30,086 nucleotides of DNA, from IMG/VR virus record IMGVR_UViG_3300036768_001582, positions 1 through 30,086 of that record; one strand, written 5' to 3'. Position numbers and translations under genes: made by a program. The notes under the pieces were generated by a model. That model was given only the letters and a program-made list of their open reading frames with translations, did no database searches and had not been told where the DNA came from. Positions 1 through 5,977 of the stretch are shown one piece after another (the stretch's first letter is position 1; each line of letters begins with the position of its first letter). This stretch comes from a virus.

Positions 1-418
1 CACGCTTGCCGAGCCGGAAGGAGCCGATGTGCCCGCCGGTGAGCAGCGACAGCATGGGCGCCTGGATGATGGGGGGCGCGGTCGTCACTTCGTCGAGGAT
101 GACGAAGCCGAAGCCGTCGGGGTTCTCCTCCGAGCCCTCGTCCATCGGGACGGTCCAGTCGGGGCGCGGGTAGCCGATGACGCCGCCCTTCGTCGGGACG
201 GGCACCGCGCCGAAGGCCGCCTCACCGTCCTTGCCGGGGGAGAGCACCTTCGTCGGGCACGTCGAGCCGTCGCTCACGACGAGGCGGGCGGCGTACTGTT
301 CGCCCATGCTCGTCTTGCCGCCGCCCGGCTCGCCCTCCGCGAGAAGCGGGAGGCCCCAGCGGCCGCCGCCCATCGGGGTGAAGAAAGCCGCGTGGAGGAT
401 GTGGTGGGAAGCCTTCAT
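1..418 (-). CDS. MoxR-like AAA+ ATPase, N-terminal part (runs off the window)
   Basis: The reading frame starts at the ATG at 418 and stays open for 139 codons to the window edge, so the C-terminal part is missing. Residues 29-36 read GEPGGGKT, a Walker A P-loop, preceded by the hydrophobic strand LPLLAE. Residues 104-110 read FGFVILDE, a Walker B strand, followed by a long helix (PPIIQAPMLSLL) and GGHIGSFRLGK. This layout is typical of MoxR/dynein-like AAA+ ATPases, which remodel protein complexes using ATP. An AAAGGA ribosome site lies about 8 bases upstream, and a promoter element shared with the gene starting at 1824 lies at 466-502. MoxR proteins often act with a VWA-domain partner, which would be sought further left. 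The assignment to AAA+ is firm; the subfamily is inferred. Confidence 0.82.
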   Translation of the reverse strand, partial: MKASHHILHAAFFTPMGGGRWGLPLLAEGEPGGGKTSMGEQYAARLVVSDGSTCPTKVLSPGKDGEAAFGAVPVPTKGGVIGYPRPDWTVPMDEGSEENPDGFGFVILDEVTTAPPIIQAPMLSLLTGGHIGSFRLGKR

Positions 419-465
419 GGTCGTCGTCCTTTCGTCGTCCGCGGTGAGCCATTCTCTCCGCGTCT

Positions 466-502
466 CAAGAGAGCTTACGGATTCTTCCGACTCTTGCAAG
501 TC
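466..502 (-). promoter_or_regulatory. Promoter-like element, copy A, upstream of the AAA+ gene
   Basis: Read on the minus strand, a TTGCAA box (499-494) lies 16 bases before TAAGCT (477-472), giving a sigma70-like layout with a 5' leader of roughly 45 bases before the ATG at 418. An A-tract (509-502) precedes the -35-like box and could act as an UP element. The box sits inside the 8-bp palindrome CTTGCAAG, a possible operator. The same 37-bp block recurs at 1862-1898 with 34 identical bases. Transcription start and regulator are inferred. Confidence 0.6.
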
Positions 503-562
503 TTTTTTTTCTAGCCAGCGAAGTGCCGGAAAAACCGGGCTCGACGCGACATCCCAGCCGCG

Positions 563-584
563 CCGGCCCGGCTTCTCCGGCCGG
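563..584 (-). terminator. Possible terminator hairpin after the Asp/Pro-rich gene
   Basis: Directly after the stop codon at 591-589 the minus strand can fold CCGGCC against GGCCGG around a short loop, with extra pairing inside. There is no clear U-tract, so this is only a weak terminator candidate. It separates the gene ending at 589 from the promoter of the AAA+ gene. Confidence 0.3.
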
Positions 585-588
585 TGGG

Positions 589-1389
589 TTACCCATTCTC
601 CGCGGCGTCGTCGGAGGCCGCGCCGGCCGGAGCAGGGTTGGGGTTCACGACCGTGAGGTGGCCGCGGGAGACGATGGCGCGCGCGCCGTCCTTCGTCCGG
701 CAGACCACCTTCGGCTTCCCCTCCTCGTGCTTCACGACGAAGAGCGCATCCATCTCCGCCGGCTCCAAGGCGCCCTCGTACTCCTTCCGCACGTTCTCGC
801 GGATGGCGACCTGCGCGCCGGCGGGGAGCGTCTTCGGCGCGCCCTTGCCGCCGCTGCTCGACGTCGGCGGCGTCCAGCCCACGGGAAGCTCCTGGAGAGA
901 CTTCGCGGAGTCGTTGAGCGCGACGAGCGCGTCAGCGAGCCGAGCACGCGCGAGCGCCACGTGTTCGCCGTCCCCCCACTTCGCGACCACGTCGCGGTGC
1001 TTCGCGAGCTTCTCCGCGGCCTTGCGGAGGAGCACCGCGGTCGTGTGCGCGGGGCCGAGTTGCTTGGCCTGCTCCCAGTAGACCTTCGCCGCGTGCGGTC
1101 GCGCGGCCTGCGTTCCGCTCGGGGTCGGCTCCGGCGCAGTCATCGTCTCGACGGGGCGAGCGCTCGCGGGGACGGGCTTCGCCGGCTTCGCCGCCGCGGA
1201 GCCCCCGAGCAGGGAGCCGACGTTGCGCGCGACGGGCGCGGCCGTGTCGGTGTCGTCGTCCTCGTCGTCGTCCATGTACGACGGCCCCACGGGGTCGTCG
1301 TCCTCGACCGGGCTCGCGGGCTTCGCCGGCGTTCCCTTCGGCTTCGGGGTGGTGGTGGTGCTCTTCGCGGTCGCGGTGGTCTTTCCCAT
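589..1389 (-). CDS. Hypothetical protein with a disordered acidic N-terminus
   Basis: The protein has 266 residues and matches no family I recognise. Residues 1-100 are low complexity: Lys/Thr/Pro-rich, then a strongly acidic run (EDDD, DDDEDDD) and Ala/Pro-rich stretches. Residues about 100-165 are predicted helical (KVYWEQAKQL, AVLLRKAAEKLAKH, ALARARLADALVAL), and the C-terminal 80 residues look like a small beta domain (KPKVVCRTKDGARAIVSRGHLTVV) with a Gly/Ala/Glu-rich tail. The start at 1389 has a good AGGAGA ribosome site. It probably shares a transcript with the gene ending at 1495, which carries the promoter element, 105 bases upstream. A DNA- or protein-binding accessory role is possible but not shown. 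Confidence 0.65.
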   Translation of the reverse strand: MGKTTATAKSTTTTPKPKGTPAKPASPVEDDDPVGPSYMDDDEDDDTDTAAPVARNVGSLLGGSAAAKPAKPVPASARPVETMTAPEPTPSGTQAARPHAAKVYWEQAKQLGPAHTTAVLLRKAAEKLAKHRDVVAKWGDGEHVALARARLADALVALNDSAKSLQELPVGWTPPTSSSGGKGAPKTLPAGAQVAIRENVRKEYEGALEPAEMDALFVVKHEEGKPKVVCRTKDGARAIVSRGHLTVVNPNPAPAGAASDDAAENG

Positions 1390-1494
1390 CGTCGTCTCCT
1401 GCTTCGCGCGCGGCGACGCGCCGGCGCTTCTGATGCGTCGAGGCCGCCGGCGACGAGCGCGGGCAGCCTACGGAACGCGAAACGCGTCAGGCGT

Positions 1495-1824
1495 TCAGTG
1501 CGCGGCGGGGACGCGCGCGCCGCCGCGTCGAGCAGCGGGGACCGTCGCCCAGGGCACCCAGCCGAAGGGCCGGTAAGCCGGGTCGAAGGAACGCGGGCAG
1601 AAGACGGAGCCGACGGCGCGGAGCGCGTCGACGCCCTTCTGCGTAACGAGCGCTTTGGAGATGACGTTACCGGCAACGGTAGTGGTCGAGCCGATGATGA
1701 CGAGCCCTGCCCGAGCGAGAGCGAACGCGGTGGACCGCGAGATGCCGCTGTACTCCCCGAAGCCGTGGCCGTCCGTCATGGCGAACGATTCGAGAGCGCG
1801 GAGCTGAGCGGGGGAAAGCTTCAT
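1495..1824 (-). CDS. Small protein with a possible winged-helix DNA-binding domain
   Basis: A frame of 109 codons starts at the ATG at 1824, which has an AAGGAGA ribosome site about 9 bases upstream. Longer readings of this frame run into the divergent nuclease gene and are not credible. Residues 4-43 contain two helices around SGISRSTAFALARAGLV, and TQKGVDALRAV follows at 61-71. This resembles the wing and last helix of MarR/ArsR-like winged-helix regulators, but similarity is weak and I would call it only possible. The C-terminus is Pro/Arg-rich. It lies divergent from the plus-strand operon and directly behind promoter copy B, a position typical of a local regulator; the CTTGCAAG palindrome in both copies is a candidate operator. 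Confidence 0.6.
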   Translation of the reverse strand: MKLSPAQLRALESFAMTDGHGFGEYSGISRSTAFALARAGLVIIGSTTTVAGNVISKALVTQKGVDALRAVGSVFCPRSFDPAYRPFGWVPWATVPAARRGGARVPAAH

Positions 1825-1861
1825 CGTCGTCTTCTCCTTCGCGGCGTCGTTTGCGCCGACC

Positions 1862-1898
1862 CAAGAGAGCATACGGATTCTCTCGACTCTTGCAAGTC
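1862..1898 (-). promoter_or_regulatory. Promoter-like element, copy B, upstream of the small possible regulator gene
   Basis: This is the second copy of the element at 466-502, differing at 3 of 37 positions. On the minus strand TTGCAA (1895-1890) is followed after 16 bases by TATGCT (1873-1868), a better -10 box than in copy A. The expected leader to the ATG at 1824 is about 37 bases. The CTTGCAAG palindrome over the -35 box is kept. An A-tract occurs further upstream here (1917-1911). Confidence 0.65.
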
Positions 1899-1936
1899 TT
1901 CCGAGCATTCTTTTTTTGCCGCAGCCCGTAAACCTG

Positions 1937-1942
1937 TACAAT
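1937..1942 (+). promoter_or_regulatory. Possible -10 box for the plus-strand operon
   Basis: TACAAT lies about 31 bases before the ATG at 1974, in the only AT-richer stretch ahead of the plus-strand genes. A matching -35 box is poor (T-rich run ending near 1920). It would make 1825-1973 a divergent promoter region with copy B on the other strand. Confidence 0.35.
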
Positions 1943-1973
1943 CTGTCGGAAAGAACAGGACGGAGAATCCGAT

Positions 1974-2405
1974 ATGGGAGCCATGCAGCGCAGGAAGGGA
2001 GCCCGATTCGAGGTCGCGACGGCGCGCGCGTTCGCCGTCGTCTTCCCCGGAGCCCGGCGGGGTATCGGACAGGCGCGCTCCGCCGGCGAGGTCGCCGACG
2101 TGGAGGGGACGCCGTTCTGGCCCGAGTGCAAGCGGGGCGCGGGCTCGACGCCGGACGCCGCGCTGGCCCAGGCGAGCGCCGCGAGCGACGGCCGCGTCCC
2201 CGTCGCGGTCGTCCGGCGCGACAAGAAGCGCGCGACCGCGACGATGTACCTGGAGGACTTCCTCGCGCTGCTCGCCGCCGCGCGCGTCGACTCCGCAAGG
2301 GACCTCTACATCCCCGACGAGACGCGGATGCGCATTCGCGAAGCGGTGGCGCTGGCCGAATCCGACGGGCGGACGGTGAAGAGGCCGCCGAAGGACGCCG
2401 CATGA
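1974..2405 (+). CDS. PD-(D/E)XK nuclease-like protein (Holliday-junction-resolvase/VSR-like fold)
   Basis: The protein has 143 residues. The N-terminus RRKGARFEVATARAF holds the basic patch and Glu13 expected in the first helix. Asp42 (ADVEGTPFW) and Glu51-x-Lys53 (WPECKRG) form the D...ExK catalytic motif, followed by a helix and the strand VPVAVVRRD at 75-83. This is the layout of small phage resolvase-like and other PD-(D/E)XK endonucleases, which cut branched or recombining DNA with Mg2+. A CGGAG ribosome site 8 bases before the ATG at 1974 favours this start over the ATG at 1983. Its stop overlaps the next start (ATGA), so translation is probably coupled. The fold is well supported; the exact substrate is not. 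Confidence 0.78.
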   Translation: MGAMQRRKGARFEVATARAFAVVFPGARRGIGQARSAGEVADVEGTPFWPECKRGAGSTPDAALAQASAASDGRVPVAVVRRDKKRATATMYLEDFLALLAAARVDSARDLYIPDETRMRIREAVALAESDGRTVKRPPKDAA

Positions 2406-2689
2406 CCCAGTTCAGCTTCGACCCGATTCTGCGCGGTATGCCGCTCCCGGCGGGCGTCCGGCGGCCCAGCGCCGCCCGCGCCGGCTTCGCGGTGAACAGT
2501 CAGGGCGTGCCCTGCTGGCGCGTGAACCTGCTCAACCCCCTCGGGGACCCGACCGTGGCCGGCTTCGGCTGGACGCCGGAGCACGCGCTGCGCGCGGGGC
2601 TCGTCGGGCTGCTCACCGACCTGGAGCAGCTCACGGGCAAGTCGACGGCGGAGGCGCGCGCCTTCGTCGCGCAGCGCACGACGAACTAG
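2402..2689 (+). CDS. Small hypothetical protein
   Basis: A 95-residue frame begins at the ATG at 2402, overlapping the nuclease stop by four bases (ATGA). The sequence has a Gly/Pro-rich N-terminus, a central stretch with Trp and Asn (CWRVNLLNPLGDPTVAGFGW) and a C-terminal helix (HALRAGLVGLLTDLEQLTG). I recognise no family. The four-base overlap and shared direction suggest it works with the nuclease-like protein, for example as a DNA-metabolism accessory; this is inference from position only. Confidence 0.6.
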   Translation: MTQFSFDPILRGMPLPAGVRRPSAARAGFAVNSQGVPCWRVNLLNPLGDPTVAGFGWTPEHALRAGLVGLLTDLEQLTGKSTAEARAFVAQRTTN

Positions 2690-2691
2690 CG

Positions 2692-2710
2692 CCGGAGGCG
2701 TACACTCCGG
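2692..2710 (+). promoter_or_regulatory. Inverted repeat covering the GGAGG ahead of the gene at 2714
   Basis: CCGGAG (2692-2697) pairs with CTCCGG (2705-2710) around a 7-base loop. The only GGAGG before the ATG at 2714 (2694-2698) lies mostly within the stem, so the hairpin could mask ribosome binding, or it could be a weak intercistronic terminator. Confidence 0.35.
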
Positions 2711-2713
2711 TCG

Positions 2714-3232
2714 ATGGACTTCGTCGACGTGGAGCTGGACGGGGAGGTGTGGGAGGTCTCGACGGTGTACGCGCCGTGCGTCGCCATCGGCGAAGCGCTC
2801 CGGCTCGCGCGCGACGCTGGATGCGAGCTTCCCTCGCCGCAGCTCGCGGACGCCATCTGGCTCGCCGCCGACGCGAAGCTCCTGCCGATGCCGCGCGCGC
2901 ACGACGGGACGCCGCGCACTATGGCCAGCGAGGACGTGTTCCTCGACCAGCAGGCGCGCATCCTCGGGCAGTTGGAAGCGTTCCCTCAGGCGCAGCTCGT
3001 CGCGGGCTGCTTCAAGGACGTGGTGCTCGTCGGCGGGAAGCTCGCGCTGTACGGCTGGCACGTCGCGGACGAGGACGCCGTCGACTGGATGCACGAACAC
3101 CCCGGCATCAAGCTCCACGCCGCGAAGACGGCGCACCTCGGCGCGCGCGTCGTCCAGCCCGTCTTCGGCGGCCACGCGCTCTCGTGGCGCGACTACTCGC
3201 AGGGCGCGCGCTTCGTCCGGCGCAAGGCATAG
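2714..3232 (+). CDS. Conserved-looking hypothetical protein with a YGWH...QP...DYSQG..FV C-terminus
   Basis: The protein has 172 residues and no signal peptide. Its motifs are LPSPQLADAIWLAA near residue 38, LVAGCFKDVV near 95, YGWH near 113, and VVQPVF...H...WRDYSQGARFV at the end. From memory these resemble a widespread bacterial and phage family of unknown activity ending in YGWH...IQP...DYSHG.R; I cannot confirm this without a search. Conserved His and Lys residues would suit an enzyme, but no reaction should be assigned. It follows the nuclease operon after 24 bases and ends at the convergent junction with the lysis cassette. Confidence 0.62.
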   Translation: MDFVDVELDGEVWEVSTVYAPCVAIGEALRLARDAGCELPSPQLADAIWLAADAKLLPMPRAHDGTPRTMASEDVFLDQQARILGQLEAFPQAQLVAGCFKDVVLVGGKLALYGWHVADEDAVDWMHEHPGIKLHAAKTAHLGARVVQPVFGGHALSWRDYSQGARFVRRKA

Positions 3233-3276
3233 AGCGCCGGCGCGTCGGAGGCGGTCACGCTTCCACCACCGCGACG

Positions 3277-3296
3277 CACCCACCTCGCGGTGGGTG
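3277..3296. terminator. Hairpin at the convergent junction
   Basis: CACCCACC (3277-3284) and GGTGGGTG (3289-3296) form a perfect 8-bp stem with the loop TCGC. It lies between the stops of the convergent genes ending at 3232 and 3332. Neither side has a clear T-run, so it may be an imperfect or Rho-assisted terminator serving both strands. GC-rich GCGCCGGCGCG-type sequences flanking it (about 3235-3245 and 3305-3320) could extend the structure. Confidence 0.5.
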
Positions 3297-3331
3297 GACG
3301 CTCCGCGCGCGCCGGCGCGCCTTCGACGCTA

Positions 3332-3934
3332 TCACGGAGCGAGCGCGGTCGCCTCGGCCTTCGGCGGCGCGCGGTGCGCGAAGAGCGCGAACGCGAGCGA
3401 CATGCGCGTGCGCGAGAGGCGCCGGCCTTCCTCGGAGTCGCACGAGCCGCGCGCGTACAGCGCGAGCCGCTCCGACACGGGGAGCGACGAGCACGCGCGG
3501 AAGGACTCGCGCGCCATCCGGAGCACGACCCGCAGGCACTTCTTGCGGTCGGCGACGAGGTCGGGGCCGGTCCAGCCCTCCGCCGTCGTCTTCTCGCCGT
3601 TCGCGTCGAGGAGGACCTGCCCGATGCACCACGAGCGGCCGTGGTCGCCGCGCGTCACGCCGGCGTCGACGTCCTTGTGCCAGTCGCTCTCGTACCGCGT
3701 GAGCCCGAGCAGGACGGTGGCGGTGCGCTCGCGCGCGGCGTCGCCCCGGAACAGCGGCGGCTCCGCGTCGTCCCACACGACGTCGACGATGTCGGCCGCG
3801 ATGGCGCCGTAGCGTGCGGTGCGTTCGGCCACCGTCTCGCGGCGCGCGTCGAGCGAGATGAGGGGGACGACGCGCTCCGGCGGGAGCGTCCACGTCATGA
3901 GCGAGAGCAGCCAAGCGGCGAAGAGGGCTTTCAT
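3332..3934 (-). CDS. Secreted lytic-transglycosylase-like protein (probable cell-wall hydrolase)
   Basis: The protein has 200 residues. Residues 1-16 (MKALFAAWLLSLMTWT) look like a signal peptide. Glu82 in RYESDW, followed by GRSWCIGQV at 99-107, matches the catalytic Glu plus the G...G.xQ motif of the lysozyme-like SLT fold. Near the C-terminus, ALYARGSC...RRLSRTRM resembles the last helices of this fold. Cysteines 103, 133, 148 and 165 could form disulfides, which suits a periplasmic enzyme. Such proteins cleave the glycan strands of peptidoglycan. As the last gene of the lysis region it could be the endolysin, exported by its own signal rather than released by a holin. The fold is likely; lysis as its role comes from position. 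Confidence 0.72.
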   Translation of the reverse strand: MKALFAAWLLSLMTWTLPPERVVPLISLDARRETVAERTARYGAIAADIVDVVWDDAEPPLFRGDAARERTATVLLGLTRYESDWHKDVDAGVTRGDHGRSWCIGQVLLDANGEKTTAEGWTGPDLVADRKKCLRVVLRMARESFRACSSLPVSERLALYARGSCDSEEGRRLSRTRMSLAFALFAHRAPPKAEATALAP

Positions 3935-3980
3935 GGGGCCGTCTTCCCTAGCCCAGCCGCTCGTCGGCGTCCAGGCTAGC

Positions 3981-4253
3981 TCAGCGGCAGCGGTTGGCGG
4001 CGTCGCAGCTCTTCGCCGACGAAAGACACGACACGGGCCACGCGACCCCGCCGGCCTTCGCCGTGTTCTCGCACACGTCCTCGCAGTACGAGCCCTTGGG
4101 CGTCTGGAGCCACCCGGCGCACCCCATCTCGCGCATGTTCGCGCACGCGGTGGAGCACGTCGCGTTGGGGTCCTCGGGGTCCAGCGGCGGCTCCGGCGGG
4201 CGCGGGCAGCCGACGACGAGCAGCGCGAGGGCGGCGACGAGCGAGAGCTTCAC
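3981..4253 (-). CDS. Cysteine-rich small lipoprotein
   Basis: A frame of 90 codons starts with the GTG at 4253-4251, which overlaps the stop of the peptidase gene (GTGA). A perfect GGAGG ribosome site lies about 5 bases upstream, which decides this start. Residues 1-16 form a lipoprotein signal (KLSLVAALALLVVGC) with Cys16 as the lipid-bearing residue, followed by a Pro-rich spacer (PRPPEPPLDPEDP). The mature part has eight more cysteines (33, 37, 45, 57, 61, 76, 83, 89), enough for four disulfides, in patterns such as CSTAC and CEDVC. It is probably an outer-membrane or periplasmic lipoprotein, possibly a spanin-like lysis factor, a protease partner or a superinfection protein. No family assignment is possible by eye. 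Confidence 0.72.
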   Translation of the reverse strand: MKLSLVAALALLVVGCPRPPEPPLDPEDPNATCSTACANMREMGCAGWLQTPKGSYCEDVCENTAKAGGVAWPVSCLSSAKSCDAANRCR

Positions 4254-5095
4254 GGGGCCTCCGACGAGAACGCGGGGACGACGTCGATGGCGTAGAGGTC
4301 GCGGACGTGGTCCTGGGCGAAGAGGTCCCACGTGAGGCGCGCTTCGCCGTTCTGGCGCCAGCGGCTCGACCACCAGTTGTCGATGCCCGGGCCGGTGTCG
4401 TCGGCGTCCAGGCAGAGCAGCATGTGGCCACCGACCTTCTTGGAGAGGTCGACGGAGTCGATGACCGCGGGGCCGTCGTTGTCCATGAACGCCTCGTCGA
4501 CGGTCATGCCGAAGATGACGGGCGAGCCGGCGGCGAGGCACCGCGCGACCTCGCGAGCACGCGCCTCTGCGCCGTACGCGTAGATGCGCCGGTACACGAG
4601 GTTGCGCTGGTCGAACGCGCTCATGTACGCGCGCGGCGGAGGCCGGCGGTTGTCGTTCGGGAAGCCGTTGATGTCGGCCGCGCCGTCGGCGAACGGATAG
4701 TCCTGCTCGCGGCAGAAGCCGATGTTCTGGACGGCGCGCATCGCGAGCCGCGGGAAGGAGCCCTTGTCGATGACCGGCAGGTCCGGGCGGCCGTCCTCGC
4801 GCGCCTCGACCGTCTCCTGGCGCCGCGCGTTGTAGTACATGAACATCGGGCTCGGCATCGACGCGGAGAGCGGCCGGCCCGCGCGCTCGTCGGCGACGAG
4901 GAGCGCCATGTGGATGGCGCGAGCGAGCGCGAACGCGACGCAGGCGCCGAAGCCGTTTTGGTACAGCTCGCCCTGCTTGTAGGCGCGGAGCGAGGCCGGC
5001 GAGAACGCGACGGCGGGGCCGCCGAAGCGCTCCGCGTTGTCGAAGTCGCGCACGTCCGGCGCGTCTTCCTTCCAGCCCAGCCCGAGCCGGCTCAT
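4250..5095 (-). CDS. Papain-family (C1) cysteine peptidase
   Basis: The protein has 281 residues. Gln46 and Cys52 in QNGFGACVAFA have exactly the spacing of the papain oxyanion Gln and nucleophile. His224 in VGGHMLLCLD and Asn240 in IDNWWSSRW complete the triad, and NG at 249-250 matches the NSWG...W..NG segment of papain. The N-terminus LGWKEDAPDVRDF resembles bacterial C1 peptidases, which often begin with GW..D.PD.RD. No signal peptide or clear propeptide is present. It lies between two lipoprotein genes (ATGA overlap upstream, GTGA downstream), so it belongs to the lysis region. It may cut cell-wall peptides, envelope proteins or host defence proteins; the substrate is unknown. Family assignment is firm. 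Confidence 0.85.
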   Translation of the reverse strand: MSRLGLGWKEDAPDVRDFDNAERFGGPAVAFSPASLRAYKQGELYQNGFGACVAFALARAIHMALLVADERAGRPLSASMPSPMFMYYNARRQETVEAREDGRPDLPVIDKGSFPRLAMRAVQNIGFCREQDYPFADGAADINGFPNDNRRPPPRAYMSAFDQRNLVYRRIYAYGAEARAREVARCLAAGSPVIFGMTVDEAFMDNDGPAVIDSVDLSKKVGGHMLLCLDADDTGPGIDNWWSSRWRQNGEARLTWDLFAQDHVRDLYAIDVVPAFSSEAP

Positions 5096-5334
5096 CGCGC
5101 GTCCGCGCCGGCGTCCTTTGCCGCGCGCGCCGCCTGCTTCGCCTCGGCTTCCATCGCCAGCTCACGCGCCTCCTCGGGCGTGAGCTTCACCTCGTGCTCC
5201 TTGCCGTCGGGGCCGAGGTACTTGACGACCGTGCAGGCGTGGTGCGCGAGGTCCACGACGGAGCAGACCTTGCCGCCCACCCCGCAGCCGACGAGGAAGA
5301 GCGCAACGAGCGAGACGATGAAGCGCGGGGTCAT
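5092..5334 (-). CDS. Small lipoprotein, possibly spanin-like
   Basis: An 80-residue protein starts at the ATG at 5334 with an AAGGAG site. Residues 1-17 (RFIVSLVALFLVGC) form a lipoprotein signal with Cys17. The mature part has Cys24 and Cys34, a short beta-like stretch (CTVVKYLGPDGKEHEVKL) and an Ala/Glu/Lys-rich C-terminal helix (PEEARELAMEAEAKQAARAAK) suited to coiled-coil contacts. Gram-negative phages often place an outer-membrane lipoprotein of this size (Rz1-type) among lysis genes, but Rz1 is usually Pro-rich and nested with Rz, which is not seen here. Spanin function is only a suggestion. Its stop overlaps the peptidase start. Confidence 0.68.
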   Translation of the reverse strand: MTPRFIVSLVALFLVGCGVGGKVCSVVDLAHHACTVVKYLGPDGKEHEVKLTPEEARELAMEAEAKQAARAAKDAGADAR

Positions 5335-5337
5335 GGG

Positions 5338-5724
5338 TCACTCCTTGGGCGGGTCGGGGTTCTTCGGCGCGGGCTTCACGAGCGCGAGCCAGCGCAGCCA
5401 CGCGGGCTCTTCGCGGCCGTGGTAGTACGCCTTCACGGCGAGCACGCCCAGCGCGACGATGAGCGCGGGGTTCACCGCCACGCTCCAGGGCTTGCCGGAG
5501 TGGACCTCCTGGAGCACGTCGGCGAGCGTCCCGAGCGCCAGCGTCAGGACGGGCTGCCACGGCTCCGGCACGTTCACCGGGAACTTGGAGTCCTTCGCGG
5601 TGAGCCGGACGAGCACGCCGACGACGAAGATGGCGATGGCGAGCCACGAATGGCTCTTGAGCAGCTCCACGAGCGCGGCGAAGTCCATGGGCACCATGGT
5701 CGCGGCGAACGCGTGCGGCGTCAA
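5338..5724 (-). CDS. Small membrane protein, putative holin
   Basis: The protein has 128 residues with two or three hydrophobic segments: about residues 25-42 (SWLAIAIFVVGVLVRL), 57-72 (VLTLALGTLADVL) and 84-99 (NPALIVALGVLAVKAYY). The C-terminus is charged and Pro-rich. The frame begins with TTG at 5724, overlapping the preceding stop (TTGA); an AGGAGA site about 9 bases upstream supports it, while the in-frame ATGs at 5697 and 5688 lack ribosome sites. Size, membrane segments and position before the lipoprotein and hydrolase genes fit a phage holin, which would open the inner membrane at lysis. No specific holin family is recognised. Confidence 0.65.
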   Translation of the reverse strand: MTPHAFAATMVPMDFAALVELLKSHSWLAIAIFVVGVLVRLTAKDSKFPVNVPEPWQPVLTLALGTLADVLQEVHSGKPWSVAVNPALIVALGVLAVKAYYHGREEPAWLRWLALVKPAPKNPDPPKE

Positions 5725-5975
5725 GCGGGGCTCTCCTGGCTCGACGGCGGGGGCTCTTCCTCCGACATCGGGGGCGGGGCCGACGAGCGGACCTCATCCA
5801 GGTACGAGGACAGCTCCGCGTCGAGCGACCCGAGCGCGCCAGCGGTCAGCCCGTCGGCGTCGCTGATGCTCTCCAGCTTGCGCCGGTAGTCGCGGACGGC
5901 GGGATGGTTGCCGCTGCTCCGGCGCTTCGGGGGCTCGGCGGGCGGCGTGGTCGGCGGCTTCTTGTCCTCGGACAT
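5721..5975 (-). CDS. Small hydrophilic hypothetical protein
   Basis: An 84-residue protein is read from the ATG at 5975, which has a GAGG ribosome site at a good distance; an in-frame GTG at 5981 would add two residues and overlap the preceding stop. Both ends are Pro/Ser/Glu-rich and probably disordered (PPTTPPAEPPKRRSS; PPPMSEEEPPPSS). The centre (HPAVRDYRRKLESISDADG...LGSLDAELSSYLDEV) could form two helices. There is no membrane segment. It lies between two membrane-protein genes of the lysis region and might be a soluble regulator such as an antiholin partner, but there is no direct evidence. Confidence 0.6.
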   Translation of the reverse strand: MSEDKKPPTTPPAEPPKRRSSGNHPAVRDYRRKLESISDADGLTAGALGSLDAELSSYLDEVRSSAPPPMSEEEPPPSSQESPA

Positions 5976-5977
5976 GC

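Noticed and set aside
3981-5165. A 394-codon minus-strand frame covering the peptidase gene
   Set aside because: Only its last 90 codons (from the GTG at 4253) read as a real protein; the upstream part is the shifted shadow of the papain-like gene.
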